Below are positions 52,104-60,515 of a stretch of DNA of 64,000 nt, one piece after another. A program made the translations under genes and the position numbers. The notes beneath the pieces are model-generated. The model saw nothing but the letters and a program-made list of their open reading frames with translations, did no database searches and had not been told where the DNA came from. Positions within the stretch are counted from its first letter, which is position 1, and each line of letters begins with the position of its first letter. The stretch comes from Paraburkholderia adhaesiva (GTDB lineage: Bacteria; Pseudomonadota; Gammaproteobacteria; Burkholderiales; Burkholderiaceae): assembly GCF_021390575.1 (NCBI RefSeq), contig NZ_JAJEJQ010000002.1, forward strand, positions 124,001 to 188,000, read 5' to 3'.

Positions 52104-53947
52104 TTGCTGCCCTTGCTGCTACGCGCGGTCTGTTCGCTCTCGTTCATGGACAGCGTCACATCGAGCGGCGCCGTACCCGCCTTCGGATTCACGTCGACAT
52201 CGAGCCGGTAGGTGCTGCCCACGCTGATCGTCGGACCGGTGACCTCGGGTGTCGCGCTCGCGTCCACGGTCGGCACGACCTTGATGAGATAGACGCCATC
52301 GACCGTGTACTGATGCGTATGCGTGAGACCGGTCACGCCTTCCGCAATCGCGGTGCCGTCGCCCCAGTCGATATCGAACGAATCCGCCGTGCCGTTGACT
52401 TCCGACATCGTGAGCGTGACGTTCAACGGTGCAGGACCGGCGCTCGGCTGGGCGGTCATCGTGAGCGTGTAGACGCCACCACTCATCGTCACCTCACCAC
52501 CCGTCACGGCAGGCAGTTGTGAGCCGTCGACAATCGCAATGAGCGACGGCGTAAAGGTGCCGTTCGACATGTAGGTGTGCGTGCGCGGCGAGACCGGCGC
52601 GGGCGTCGTTTCGTCCGCTGTGCCATCGCCCCAGTTGATGATGAACGAGTCGGCAGGCCCGTTCGTTTCCGTGATGGTCATGGTGACCTGTGCCGGTGGT
52701 GTGCCGCTCGTCGGCGCGATATGGATTGCCACCGAGTATGGCGGACGCGAGACCACGACCGGCGTCGCGTTCACGAACGGCTGGCGTTCGCCATCGAGCG
52801 TGGCGATGACGGTCGGATTGCGGATGCCCTGCGAGACGTACTGATGGGTCGCGGTGAGTGCGGTGATGGTGTCCAGTGGCGTGCCATCGTCCCAGTTGAT
52901 CTCGAATTCCTCGGCGGGACCGTTGGTCTCCGCAAGCGTCATCGTGACATTGAGCGGCGCGGCACCCGTGGTCGGCGTCACCGTCGCGACGAGCGTGTAC
53001 GGCGGACGCTGTGCGGTCACGATGGTCTGCGCGTTGAACGGTGCGGTCTCGTTGCCTGCGATGGTGGCGACGAGGGTGGGGCGGTACTGTCCTGCGACCG
53101 TGTAGGTGTGGAGCGCCTGATGTGTCGTGATGGTCTGCGGTGCGCTGCCGTCCTTCCAGTCGATCACGAACTTGCTGGCCTGCGCGCCCACCTCGTTGAT
53201 CGTCATCACCACGTTCAACGGGATGTTGCCGCTGCTCGGTGCGATCACGGCGATGAGGACATAGTGGGGGACTTCGCCACCCGTTACCGGCTGCGTGAGG
53301 ACCGATGGTCCCGCCACGCGCATCGTCACGCTGCCCTGGATCGCCTGGTCGACGCCGCCGCTCTCGTTCACGGCCTGTACGATCACGGGCAGCGTGCGCA
53401 CCGCACCGTTGCGGTAGTGAATCTCCAGCATCCGGGTGTCGCCGTTTCGCTGTGCCTCCATGAGATCGAGATAATCCGGGTCCGTGGGATCGATGAAAAA
53501 CTCGAACGTGAAGGTGCCGGGGTCCCCGAAGCCCACGAGACTCGTGCGCTCGTCATCGCACAGGGTGGTGGTGTCGATGGTTGCCGCCTCGTTCTGGTTC
53601 AAGGCATAACTCACGACACACAGATCGATCAGCGCATGGAGAATCCACGCGCCGTTGTTGGAGAACTCGCCGGTCTCGCGTGAAGTGTCGCTATTGGCGA
53701 GAATGCAGGATTTTGTCTGCTCGTCGATGCTCTGCACGACCCATGTCTTGTTGTCGATGCTCGCGAAGCCGGTGCCGAGAATGTAGATCGCGTTGCCGTT
53801 TTTCAGTTTCGACACGTCATCCAGCACCACGGCAGTCGGCTGGGATTTGCTGATGCTGCGAATAAGCCCTGTGGCGGCTGCGGGCCGATCCGACCCGGCT
53901 TCGAGATACATGTGAGTCCGCTGGGCGGAGATGGCGCGCTTTGCCAT
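52100..53947 (-). CDS. Major tail tube protein with C-terminal PKD domains
   Basis: The 615-residue protein sits between the tail terminator and the chaperones, where the tube gene belongs. Residues about 1-225 form the tube domain (THMYLEAGSDRPAAATGLIR, then GFGDPGTFTFEFFIDP and MLEIHYRNGAVRTLPV). Four complete PKD domains follow from about 230, each with IDW or INW.DG. A fifth stops after its first strands (LDVTLSMNESEQTARSS). Lambda gpV has a single Ig domain there, so this is an unusually long decoration. Confidence 0.8.
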   Translation of the reverse strand: MAKRAISAQRTHMYLEAGSDRPAAATGLIRSISKSQPTAVVLDDVSKLKNGNAIYILGTGFASIDNKTWVVQSIDEQTKSCILANSDTSRETGEFSNNGAWILHALIDLCVVSYALNQNEAATIDTTTLCDDERTSLVGFGDPGTFTFEFFIDPTDPDYLDLMEAQRNGDTRMLEIHYRNGAVRTLPVIVQAVNESGGVDQAIQGSVTMRVAGPSVLTQPVTGGEVPHYVLIAVIAPSSGNIPLNVVMTINEVGAQASKFVIDWKDGSAPQTITTHQALHTYTVAGQYRPTLVATIAGNETAPFNAQTIVTAQRPPYTLVATVTPTTGAAPLNVTMTLAETNGPAEEFEINWDDGTPLDTITALTATHQYVSQGIRNPTVIATLDGERQPFVNATPVVVSRPPYSVAIHIAPTSGTPPAQVTMTITETNGPADSFIINWGDGTADETTPAPVSPRTHTYMSNGTFTPSLIAIVDGSQLPAVTGGEVTMSGGVYTLTMTAQPSAGPAPLNVTLTMSEVNGTADSFDIDWGDGTAIAEGVTGLTHTHQYTVDGVYLIKVVPTVDASATPEVTGPTISVGSTYRLDVDVNPKAGTAPLDVTLSMNESEQTARSSKGSK

Positions 53948-53948
53948 G

Positions 53949-54314
53949 TCACTGCTCCTGTACGGGTTGATCGGGTTGCCATGACAGTGAAACGACCACG
54001 CTCACCCGATGTATGCGCGTGTCCTGTTCGTGCATCTCCTGCCAGTCCTCGTACATGGGGTCACCGTTGCAGGCGTCGATGATCCGCAGAATGCGTTTCA
54101 TGATTTCCTTCGCGTCCTGATGGGTTCGCGCATACGAGTCCACGCGGTAGTTCATCTGCCACAGGGGAGTCGCACCGCACAGGGTCATGCGGGGCTGTGC
54201 GCTGATCACGGAGATAATCACGTAGGGTTCCCGAACATCCTGGGGAGCCAGGATGCGAAAGACGCGTCCCGGCAGGGCGGGGTTGAGCAGCGCGAAGAAC
54301 TCGGCCTCGTTCAT
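53949..54314 (-). CDS. Tail terminator/completion protein (DUF3168-like)
   Basis: The 121-residue protein has the pattern FFALLNPALPGRVFRILAPQ, PYVIISVISAQP and NYRVDSYARTHQDAKEIMKR, matching gpU/DUF3168-type tail terminators. The ATG overlaps the stop of the preceding gene (ATGA). It caps the tail tube before head joining. Confidence 0.82.
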   Translation of the reverse strand: MNEAEFFALLNPALPGRVFRILAPQDVREPYVIISVISAQPRMTLCGATPLWQMNYRVDSYARTHQDAKEIMKRILRIIDACNGDPMYEDWQEMHEQDTRIHRVSVVVSLSWQPDQPVQEQ

Positions 54315-54787
54315 CACGTTCCCCGTTCCTCGAACCTCACGTTGTTTTTCTGGCACCACCGTTTCACGCTGGCGCGCAGGGTCTTGCGAAAGGCGTTGAT
54401 TGCTTCGGGCGTCTTGGCCGTGATGCCGGGATTGAAGAACGGGTGTGCCCGCATCTTCGACGTGCCGTATTCGAGGTAACGACCGTAGGCGGACGGCCCA
54501 CGCTTGACACGGCCCCCCTTGACCCGGCGCGCACGTACCGTCACGTCGATGCGCTTCGCGTATTGCGTGCGCCGGTTGGCGCGCGAGAGGATCGCGTCGT
54601 GGAGTTCCCCGGTGTAGTCCGCCGAGCTTCCGAACTGCTCCAGCACGTTGCGCCTGATTTCTTCGAGCATCGGCTTTCCCGCACTGCGCAGTGCGGCGCC
54701 GAGCATCCGTGTCGCCATCTCGGCAGGCATCTGCTTGAGGAACCGTTCAAGTTCGCTCAAACCCTGTACCTCCCTGATCTCGATCAC
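54314..54787 (-). CDS. HK97 gp10-like tail component
   Basis: The 157-residue protein begins with GTG (GGAGG in front) overlapping the previous TGA. It has ELERFLKQMPAEMATRMLGA, TGELHDAILSRANRR and YGRYLEYGTSKMRAHPFFNP, the last being the family hallmark. It acts at head-tail joining. Confidence 0.9.
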   Translation of the reverse strand: MIEIREVQGLSELERFLKQMPAEMATRMLGAALRSAGKPMLEEIRRNVLEQFGSSADYTGELHDAILSRANRRTQYAKRIDVTVRARRVKGGRVKRGPSAYGRYLEYGTSKMRAHPFFNPGITAKTPEAINAFRKTLRASVKRWCQKNNVRFEERGT

Positions 54788-55176
54788 GGCTGACCTCCTT
54801 CGGTGATGACGCCGCTCGTGCACATGAGCATGAGATCGGGACGGTTCGCCACCATGTTCGGGATCACGGCTTCGATGTTGTAGATCGTGTCGCCGTGAAT
54901 CACACGGTTGGCCGTGGTGATGTCGTTGCGCCAGCGGATCGTGATGCGCGTGGTCACCTGCGGTCGCCACTCCTGCGACGCCAGCCACTCACGCCCGCTC
55001 ATCGGTGAGATCGCGGCCCACACACGCCCGTCGTTGCGTGGTGTGGGTACGGGTTCCCACCCGGCCACACGCGGTTCACCCGTATCGAGCACTTCACGCT
55101 TCGGGCGTTCGAGCCGCACGCGGTACTTGAAGCGGCCTGCCTGCGCGCCCGAGGTGCTGGTCGAGGTCGCCATCAC
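54784..55176 (-). CDS. Head-tail joining (head closure) protein
   Basis: The 130-residue protein matches the Phage_H_T_join family: RFKYRVRLERPKREVLDTGE, then RVWAAISPMSGREWLASQEW and RIRW-type sequence. It overlaps both neighbours by a few bases, as is usual for this module. Confidence 0.85.
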   Translation of the reverse strand: MMATSTSTSGAQAGRFKYRVRLERPKREVLDTGEPRVAGWEPVPTPRNDGRVWAAISPMSGREWLASQEWRPQVTTRITIRWRNDITTANRVIHGDTIYNIEAVIPNMVANRPDLMLMCTSGVITEGGQP

Positions 55177-55616
55177 GCAAGCGTCGGCGTGCGACGCGGA
55201 TAGAGGATGTTCATGACATGCTTCGGCAGGTAGCCCATCTCCAGCTGCGCGGCCTCCACACCATCGGGGTCACGGATCACGTAACCGACGCCCGCGAGCG
55301 TGGCGAGCTTCACCTCGGGGGGGATCGCGTCATCCCCGAAATTGCGGCGACGCTTGAGGTAGGTCATCACCATCTCGCTCACACCGGCAATGGCGACCTT
55401 GATGTTTAGCTCCATCTCGTCGGTGTCGATGCGCAGCCACTCCTTCGCTTCGTCGACCGTGCACAGCATCTGGACTTCACGCACGCCGCCTGGGTGGTCC
55501 TCGTCGGGGGGCATGTGGAAGTGAATCCACTGCTGCCCGCGCTCGTCGCCCCAGATGAACGGTGCGTACATCCAGTCGAGATAAATCCTGCGGTCGACGA
55601 TCCACCAGGCCATCAC
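55173..55616 (-). CDS. Head-tail connector (gp6-like)
   Basis: The 147-residue protein has an N-terminal 50-residue beta extension ([20 protein letters not shown]). The gp6-type helical connector follows: [20 protein letters not shown] and a C-terminal GYVIRDPDG. It docks below the portal. The extension is not typical for the family. Confidence 0.8.
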   Translation of the reverse strand: MMAWWIVDRRIYLDWMYAPFIWGDERGQQWIHFHMPPDEDHPGGVREVQMLCTVDEAKEWLRIDTDEMELNIKVAIAGVSEMVMTYLKRRRNFGDDAIPPEVKLATLAGVGYVIRDPDGVEAAQLEMGYLPKHVMNILYPRRTPTLA

Positions 55617-56689
55617 CGTTCTCCTTCGCGCAGGTCGCGCCCGTCACGCCCGTGCTTCACGGCGAGCGTCCACGCACCACCGCCCGCGTCGGGCTTTACG
55701 GTGGTGGGCGCGTTGCAGTGCCACATCGAGCCGCCCCACGTCACCATGTCGCCGGGTTCGTACTCGTGGCCCGGTTCGAACACACCGCGATAGATCACGA
55801 CCGGCAAGGTGAAGGTGTGAGGCTCGACCACGCCATCGGAGCGGTGAACCACGAACGTGAACCCGCGCGAGCCGTTGTGGATCATGTCGACCGACGAGGT
55901 GCCGGGCATCACGCAGCGCCACCCGGTCATGCCGCTCGTCTGGGTCTCGGCGCGCCACAATCCCCCCTCGTGCCACGCGAAGGTTCCGCGCGCATAGGTG
56001 TGCTCCGGCTCGATCCCCTCGATCACGACCATCGTTGCGGCGTCCCTGCCGTCCGCACCGTCGCGGCCATCCTTTCCGTCACGGCCATCCTTGCCGTCGC
56101 GTCCATCGCGCCCGTCGAGGCCCGGAGCGCCATCCCTGCCGTCCTCACCGTCTTCGCCGTCCTCACCGTCCTCACCATCACGACCGGGTGGACCGGGCGG
56201 ACCGTCGACGCCATCACGGCCCGCAGGACCGGGGAGACCCTGCGGACCGGGAGGACCTTCGGGACCTTCAGAACCCGGCAGGCCATCCACACCGGCAGGA
56301 CCCACCGCGCCGTCACGTCCTGGCTCGCCCTGCGCACCAGGAGGACCTTCAGGACCGGTCGGACCCGGCAGGCCATCCACACCGGCAGGACCCACCGCGC
56401 CGTCACGTCCTGGCTCGCCCTGCGCGCCGGGAGGACCTTCAGGACCGGTCGGACCCGGCAGGCCATCCACACCGGCAGGACCCACTGCGCCGTCACGTCC
56501 TGGCTCGCCCTGCGGACCCGGTGGACCGTTGACACCATCCCGACCCGGCTCACCATCACGACCGTCGACGGGTCTGCGTTCTTCGAGCACACGCATACGT
56601 GCGATCAGGGGAGCCAGCCCGTTGCGCACGCCTTCACCGATCAACTGCGTGACGACGCCCATGAATTGCCTTGCTTCAGCCGGTGTCAT
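55613..56689 (-). CDS. Collagen-like phage structural protein
   Basis: The 358-residue protein has a short helical N-terminus ([16 protein letters not shown]). From residue 43, 58 uninterrupted Gly-X-Y triplets follow (to about 216) and would form a collagen-like triple helix. The C-terminal 140 residues hold two small aromatic modules ([37 protein letters not shown]) like chitin-binding (CBM5/12) folds. The gene overlaps the portal stop (ATGA). It is probably a virion fibre attached near the neck that binds a glycan. Confidence 0.8.
   Translation of the reverse strand: MTPAEARQFMGVVTQLIGEGVRNGLAPLIARMRVLEERRPVDGRDGEPGRDGVNGPPGPQGEPGRDGAVGPAGVDGLPGPTGPEGPPGAQGEPGRDGAVGPAGVDGLPGPTGPEGPPGAQGEPGRDGAVGPAGVDGLPGSEGPEGPPGPQGLPGPAGRDGVDGPPGPPGRDGEDGEDGEDGEDGRDGAPGLDGRDGRDGKDGRDGKDGRDGADGRDAATMVVIEGIEPEHTYARGTFAWHEGGLWRAETQTSGMTGWRCVMPGTSSVDMIHNGSRGFTFVVHRSDGVVEPHTFTLPVVIYRGVFEPGHEYEPGDMVTWGGSMWHCNAPTTVKPDAGGGAWTLAVKHGRDGRDLREGER
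56281..56517 (-). repeat. 90-bp tandem repeat in the collagen-like gene
   Basis: Near-identical 90-bp units begin at 56281, 56371 and 56461, each encoding ten Gly-X-Y triplets (for example [19 protein letters not shown]). The high DNA identity suggests recent slippage, so repeat number may vary between strains. Confidence 0.85.
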
Positions 56690-58203
56690 GGTGTGCGCGC
56701 TCCATCGGTGGGGGCGAGCGCTTCGCGCACGAGGCCCTCACGCCCGAGCCGCAACATGTCCTCGACCGACACGGCGTTCTGTGCGGGGACCGGTTCATCG
56801 GGCGGGTTCGACGCTGCGGGTGGTGCGGGCGCGGCGGGCGGGGTGATGGTGGTCGGCGCGGCACCCGTGCGATCGCGGGCGTCGAGTGCGGACAGTGAGT
56901 AGTTCTGCTGCTGCAGGTAGGGGGTCTGTCCACCGAGTACGGGACGAAGGTTCAACCGCCTGCGACCCTCGTTCGGCGCAAGCAGCCCGCCGGTCACGCC
57001 TTCCTTGAGCATGCTCATCAGCGCTGCGCTGTCCATGCGCAGCAGCCCGTCGAGATCGAGTTCCGTGCGGTAGTCGGTCGGCAGCGCCAGCCCTTCGTCC
57101 ATGCACAGTTCGTATGCCTCGATCAACGACTGGAGGCATTGCGAGTAGTAGAACTGCAGCAATGCTTCGATGTTCTGATAACCGGGGATACGCCCCACGT
57201 CGAGCATGAAGCCGGGAACGTGGAACACACTGCAGACGATCTCGGCATTAAACTTGGCCTGCTCGACAAGCTGGGAGTCCGCCGCACTCAAACCCAGTTG
57301 CTCGAACTTCAGCCCGTCTCCCATCACGGCGATGCGGCCACGGTTCGGACCGGAAAACTTTTCCTCCCACTGACGCTTGAGCCGGTCCGCCGCCTCGTTG
57401 CTGATCGCACCGGGTGCCACGAGAATCCCGCCAGGGTACGCACCGTTTTCGAAGAAGCTCGCGGCGTTCCCTTCGAGCGCGAGACCGTGACGGGCGGCGA
57501 GCGCGCACGCGAAGATCGGGGAGGTGCCGACAAGCGGATGAAAGATGCAGTTCATCCGGTCGTGGATCATCTCGCTGGCGGGCACCGTGATCTGATGTTC
57601 CCAGTCGCGCCCTTCGATCTCCACCCCGGCGATCCAGTCAACATCCCAGTCGGCAATGCCCGACAGGTTGTCGGCGTTTAGCTGGTAGTACACGTCGCCA
57701 CCCGTGGTCACCACGGGCGTCACGTTCTCGGGGTCGAGGATGTAGATGCGACGCACCACACCGCGTTCGTCGCGTTCCTTCAAACCGTATGTGTTGCCAC
57801 GGGTGAGCTTCGAGACGATCCAGTTCTCGGTGAACTGGATGTGGTTCTGGTAGTGGTTCGGTCGACGCAGTACCGGCGAGTAGGCCGGGTTCGAGACGGG
57901 AAGCCAGATGCCGTCCTCGTCGCGCTCCATCAGCCTGATCTCCAGCTTGCCGATGTCGTTGCTGATCAACGTGATGCACGCATAGATCGCGTGGTACGCG
58001 AGCAGTGTTTCGGGGGCGAGTTCGACGTTCTGCTGCCACGCGCCGGAAAACGGTTCGCGGATGATGAGCGGCCACCATCCGCCCGTACCCCAGCCGCCGC
58101 CTGTCCAGTTCCATAGCCGCTCGTCGTTGTTGCCGCTGGATGTGACGGCACCACCACGCGGTGCGGCGCGCGTGATCTCCATGCCGAGAATGCGCATGGT
58201 CAC
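56686..58203 (-). CDS. HK97-family portal protein
   Basis: The 505-residue portal forms the 12-mer ring at the DNA vertex. Family features are [52 protein letters not shown] and [20 protein letters not shown]. The last 60 residues are a Pro/Ala linker. It starts with GTG overlapping the upstream small gene stop. The portal gene lies after the capsid gene rather than before the protease, which is atypical. Confidence 0.93.
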   Translation of the reverse strand: MTMRILGMEITRAAPRGGAVTSSGNNDERLWNWTGGGWGTGGWWPLIIREPFSGAWQQNVELAPETLLAYHAIYACITLISNDIGKLEIRLMERDEDGIWLPVSNPAYSPVLRRPNHYQNHIQFTENWIVSKLTRGNTYGLKERDERGVVRRIYILDPENVTPVVTTGGDVYYQLNADNLSGIADWDVDWIAGVEIEGRDWEHQITVPASEMIHDRMNCIFHPLVGTSPIFACALAARHGLALEGNAASFFENGAYPGGILVAPGAISNEAADRLKRQWEEKFSGPNRGRIAVMGDGLKFEQLGLSAADSQLVEQAKFNAEIVCSVFHVPGFMLDVGRIPGYQNIEALLQFYYSQCLQSLIEAYELCMDEGLALPTDYRTELDLDGLLRMDSAALMSMLKEGVTGGLLAPNEGRRRLNLRPVLGGQTPYLQQQNYSLSALDARDRTGAAPTTITPPAAPAPPAASNPPDEPVPAQNAVSVEDMLRLGREGLVREALAPTDGARTP

Positions 58204-58346
58204 GCTCCGTCATCGGTCGCGCGCATGTCGCGCCGGTTGTAGCGGCCTTTCTTCGGCTTCGCGCCGACACGCGCCACGGGTTGCTCCGCACGGTCCTTCG
58301 CACGGCGTTTCTTCTGCTGCCGGTCCTTCTCGCCCTGTGGTTTCAT
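58200..58346 (-). CDS. Very small basic phage protein
   Basis: The 48-codon gene (MKPQGEKDRQQKKRRAKDRA to DMRATDDGA) has GGAG 8 bases upstream and overlaps the portal start as GTGA. It is highly basic (Lys and Arg). It may bind DNA or simply couple translation to the portal. An in-frame ATG 5 codons earlier is possible. Confidence 0.6.
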   Translation of the reverse strand: MKPQGEKDRQQKKRRAKDRAEQPVARVGAKPKKGRYNRRDMRATDDGA

Positions 58347-58362
58347 GTCGAACGCTCCCATG

Positions 58363-58391
58363 AAAAAGGGCGGACCCGGACAGGTCCGCCC
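58363..58391 (-). terminator. Intrinsic terminator after the capsid gene
   Basis: On the minus strand GGGCGGACC, a short loop, GGTCCGCCC and TTTTT follow the capsid stop by about 20 bases. Partial termination here would make capsid transcripts more abundant than downstream portal and tail transcripts. Confidence 0.85.
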
Positions 58392-58410
58392 CAGTTACGC
58401 GCGCTTCGTG

Positions 58411-59922
58411 TCAGCTTTTGTCCTTGTCCTTGTCCTCCTGTGACGTGCGACGTGAACGCCGTGCTTCTTCGGTTCCCGGCGTGACACCGGCAAGGGGACG
58501 CCCACCCACGCCGAGACCCGGCATCAGACCGGCATAGCCACCCGGTTCACCGGGCTCCGGTACGGTCGGTGAACCGGCAAGGTTCGGCTGGTAGTCCGCA
58601 TCGCTGATATAGGCCGCGCACTCGGGGCGACGGGGAGCCCAGTTGATGAAGCGCTCCGCACGCACGCCGACCATGTTCTGCTGCCACAGGCTGACGAGAC
58701 CCACGCCGTTACCGGTCGGCGCATCGTCCATCTGCACGGACGCTTCGCGCGAGATGTCGATGGTCACGCCACGGTCATCGGCAAGCAGGATGTCGCGCGG
58801 CTGCACGAGCACGATGAGGTTCTGCGCGGTCATCGACACGATCACCGGGAGTCCGAAGAACACGCCGCCGTTCTGGTTGATGCCGGGGAACTCCTGCTGA
58901 CCCAGCGGGTTCTGCATCATGAAGATCGCCAGCGCGTTGACCGGACTCATGATCCAGTACGCACCCGCGAGCGACATGTTTGCGCCGACGAACATCCCGA
59001 GCAGCGCGAACACATCGGCGCGCAGCGAATACGGGTCGCTGCCCGTCGCGTCGATATGCGCCGCGCCGTAGGTGATCGACGCCGGGTGAACACCGGGCAC
59101 CGGTCCCACGGTCGGATCGATGAACTGCTCGTCAAGGAACCGGGCGATGGTCTCGATCATGTCGCGGCGGACCACGGCTTCCGCCGAGGGGTCCGAGAAG
59201 CGCACGAGTTCTTCAGTCAGCACGACGATGCCTGCTGCCTTCGCGAAGCCGAGGGTGATGAGTTCGAACGTGAGCTTGCTGACGGGTTTGGGTTTTGCCT
59301 CACCGACCCACGATGCCGAACTCGGTGTTAGCTGGGCGGGCATCTTGACGTTGAACGGCACGCGCCGGAAACCTTCGATGCGCCCGATGATGGTCTCCGG
59401 TCGCAGCAGTTCGATGAACTCGTCGGCCATCGTGCGGTACGGCACGAGCGCACCGGCCCACTCGGGATCGGTGGTCGTGCCTGCCGCCACCGCCGCGCGC
59501 AGCACGATCTCGACCTCGGGTGTCGTGTCGCGCCACGACTGGGCGATCTCAGCAGCCTGCATGAGATTACCTTTCGAGCGGGCGATTGCCATCACGTACC
59601 GGGTGAACGCCGTGCCGCGTTCGACGTTGCGCTGCACGGTGATGATGGGTGACACGCTCGTGCTACGGGATGCGGTTGCGGCCTTCGGGTTCGCACCGGC
59701 AACGGGCTTGGCGCTTGCCACTTCCGACTGTTCGACGATGCGCAGCCGCTTGAGGTGTCCGTCGATCGCCTCGATCTCGCCCTGCAGGGTGTCGAATTCC
59801 TCCTGCTGCTCGGTGTCGAGGGTTTCACCCTTCTCACCAGAGAGCGCGATGATCTCGGACATACGGGCTACATGTGCCGCGCGCCTGGCTTCATACGCGG
59901 CGATCTGCTCCGCGATGTTCAT
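58411..59922 (-). CDS. Major capsid protein, HK97 fold
   Basis: The 503-residue protein has an N-terminal coiled-coil delta domain (MNIAEQIAAYEARRAAHVAR; about 1-110) that is removed by the protease. The HK97 coat fold follows: ETIIGRIEGFRRVPFNVKMP, SASWVGEAKPKPVSKLTFEL, AYWIMSPVNALAIF and FFGLPVIVSMTA. A Gly/Pro-rich tail of about 70 residues ends EDKDKDKS. GGAG precedes the ATG and the protease stop is 4 bases upstream. Confidence 0.93.
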   Translation of the reverse strand: MNIAEQIAAYEARRAAHVARMSEIIALSGEKGETLDTEQQEEFDTLQGEIEAIDGHLKRLRIVEQSEVASAKPVAGANPKAATASRSTSVSPIITVQRNVERGTAFTRYVMAIARSKGNLMQAAEIAQSWRDTTPEVEIVLRAAVAAGTTTDPEWAGALVPYRTMADEFIELLRPETIIGRIEGFRRVPFNVKMPAQLTPSSASWVGEAKPKPVSKLTFELITLGFAKAAGIVVLTEELVRFSDPSAEAVVRRDMIETIARFLDEQFIDPTVGPVPGVHPASITYGAAHIDATGSDPYSLRADVFALLGMFVGANMSLAGAYWIMSPVNALAIFMMQNPLGQQEFPGINQNGGVFFGLPVIVSMTAQNLIVLVQPRDILLADDRGVTIDISREASVQMDDAPTGNGVGLVSLWQQNMVGVRAERFINWAPRRPECAAYISDADYQPNLAGSPTVPEPGEPGGYAGLMPGLGVGGRPLAGVTPGTEEARRSRRTSQEDKDKDKS

Positions 59923-59926
59923 GGCA

Positions 59927-60502
59927 TTACTCCTTCACGTGAACCTTATGGATCACGAATGGTTTTGCGCCAGCGCGCGCAGGGTTCTGATCGAGCCGCA
60001 CGACCACGCCACCCTCTGTGCCTGACGCGGCTCGGGTAGTGCGGTGCATGGATCGGATCGTGTGGATGGTGGCTTCGGGATTCGCGGGAATGGTCACGAG
60101 CGAAAGCTCGATCCACTCCCACTTGATGAAGCGCACACCGCCGTGTTCGAGGCGGGATTCTTCGAGCGGCAGGAAGCCGATGGAGACGGCGCGCACGAGA
60201 TTGGCCTTGACGCTCTGCCATGCCTCGTCAAGCCGGTCCTTCAGCCTGCCGGGTTCATCGAGCCGTGCGACGCGCGCCCGGAACGGGATGCCCTTGTCAT
60301 CGGGTTGTGCGAACTCGACGTGACCCACGGGCTCGTGGTGGTTGTGTTGCCAGAGCAGCGGCAGGGGCAGCTTGTAGAGCGCCCCCATCGGTTCCACGAT
60401 GTCCTCGTAGCGGTCGGGCACGGGGGTAGTCGCCACGCCTTCCAGCACGCGCACGTCCTCATCGACGCTCCGGACTTCGAGCGCCCAAAAATCGCGGTTC
60501 AT
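59927..60502 (-). CDS. HK97-type prohead protease
   Basis: The 191-residue serine protease processes the capsid delta domain. Motifs include EGVATTPVPDRYEDIVEPMG, LLWQHNHHEPVGHVE (the catalytic His region) and AVSIGFLP (the catalytic Ser). The ATG has AGGAG upstream. It lies directly before the capsid gene. Confidence 0.9.
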   Translation of the reverse strand: MNRDFWALEVRSVDEDVRVLEGVATTPVPDRYEDIVEPMGALYKLPLPLLWQHNHHEPVGHVEFAQPDDKGIPFRARVARLDEPGRLKDRLDEAWQSVKANLVRAVSIGFLPLEESRLEHGGVRFIKWEWIELSLVTIPANPEATIHTIRSMHRTTRAASGTEGGVVVRLDQNPARAGAKPFVIHKVHVKE

Positions 60503-60515
60503 GGTGGACTCCTGC

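Noticed and set aside
56281..56517. 90-bp direct repeats considered as a CRISPR-like array
   Set aside because: Units are contiguous without spacers and encode Gly-X-Y triplets in frame.
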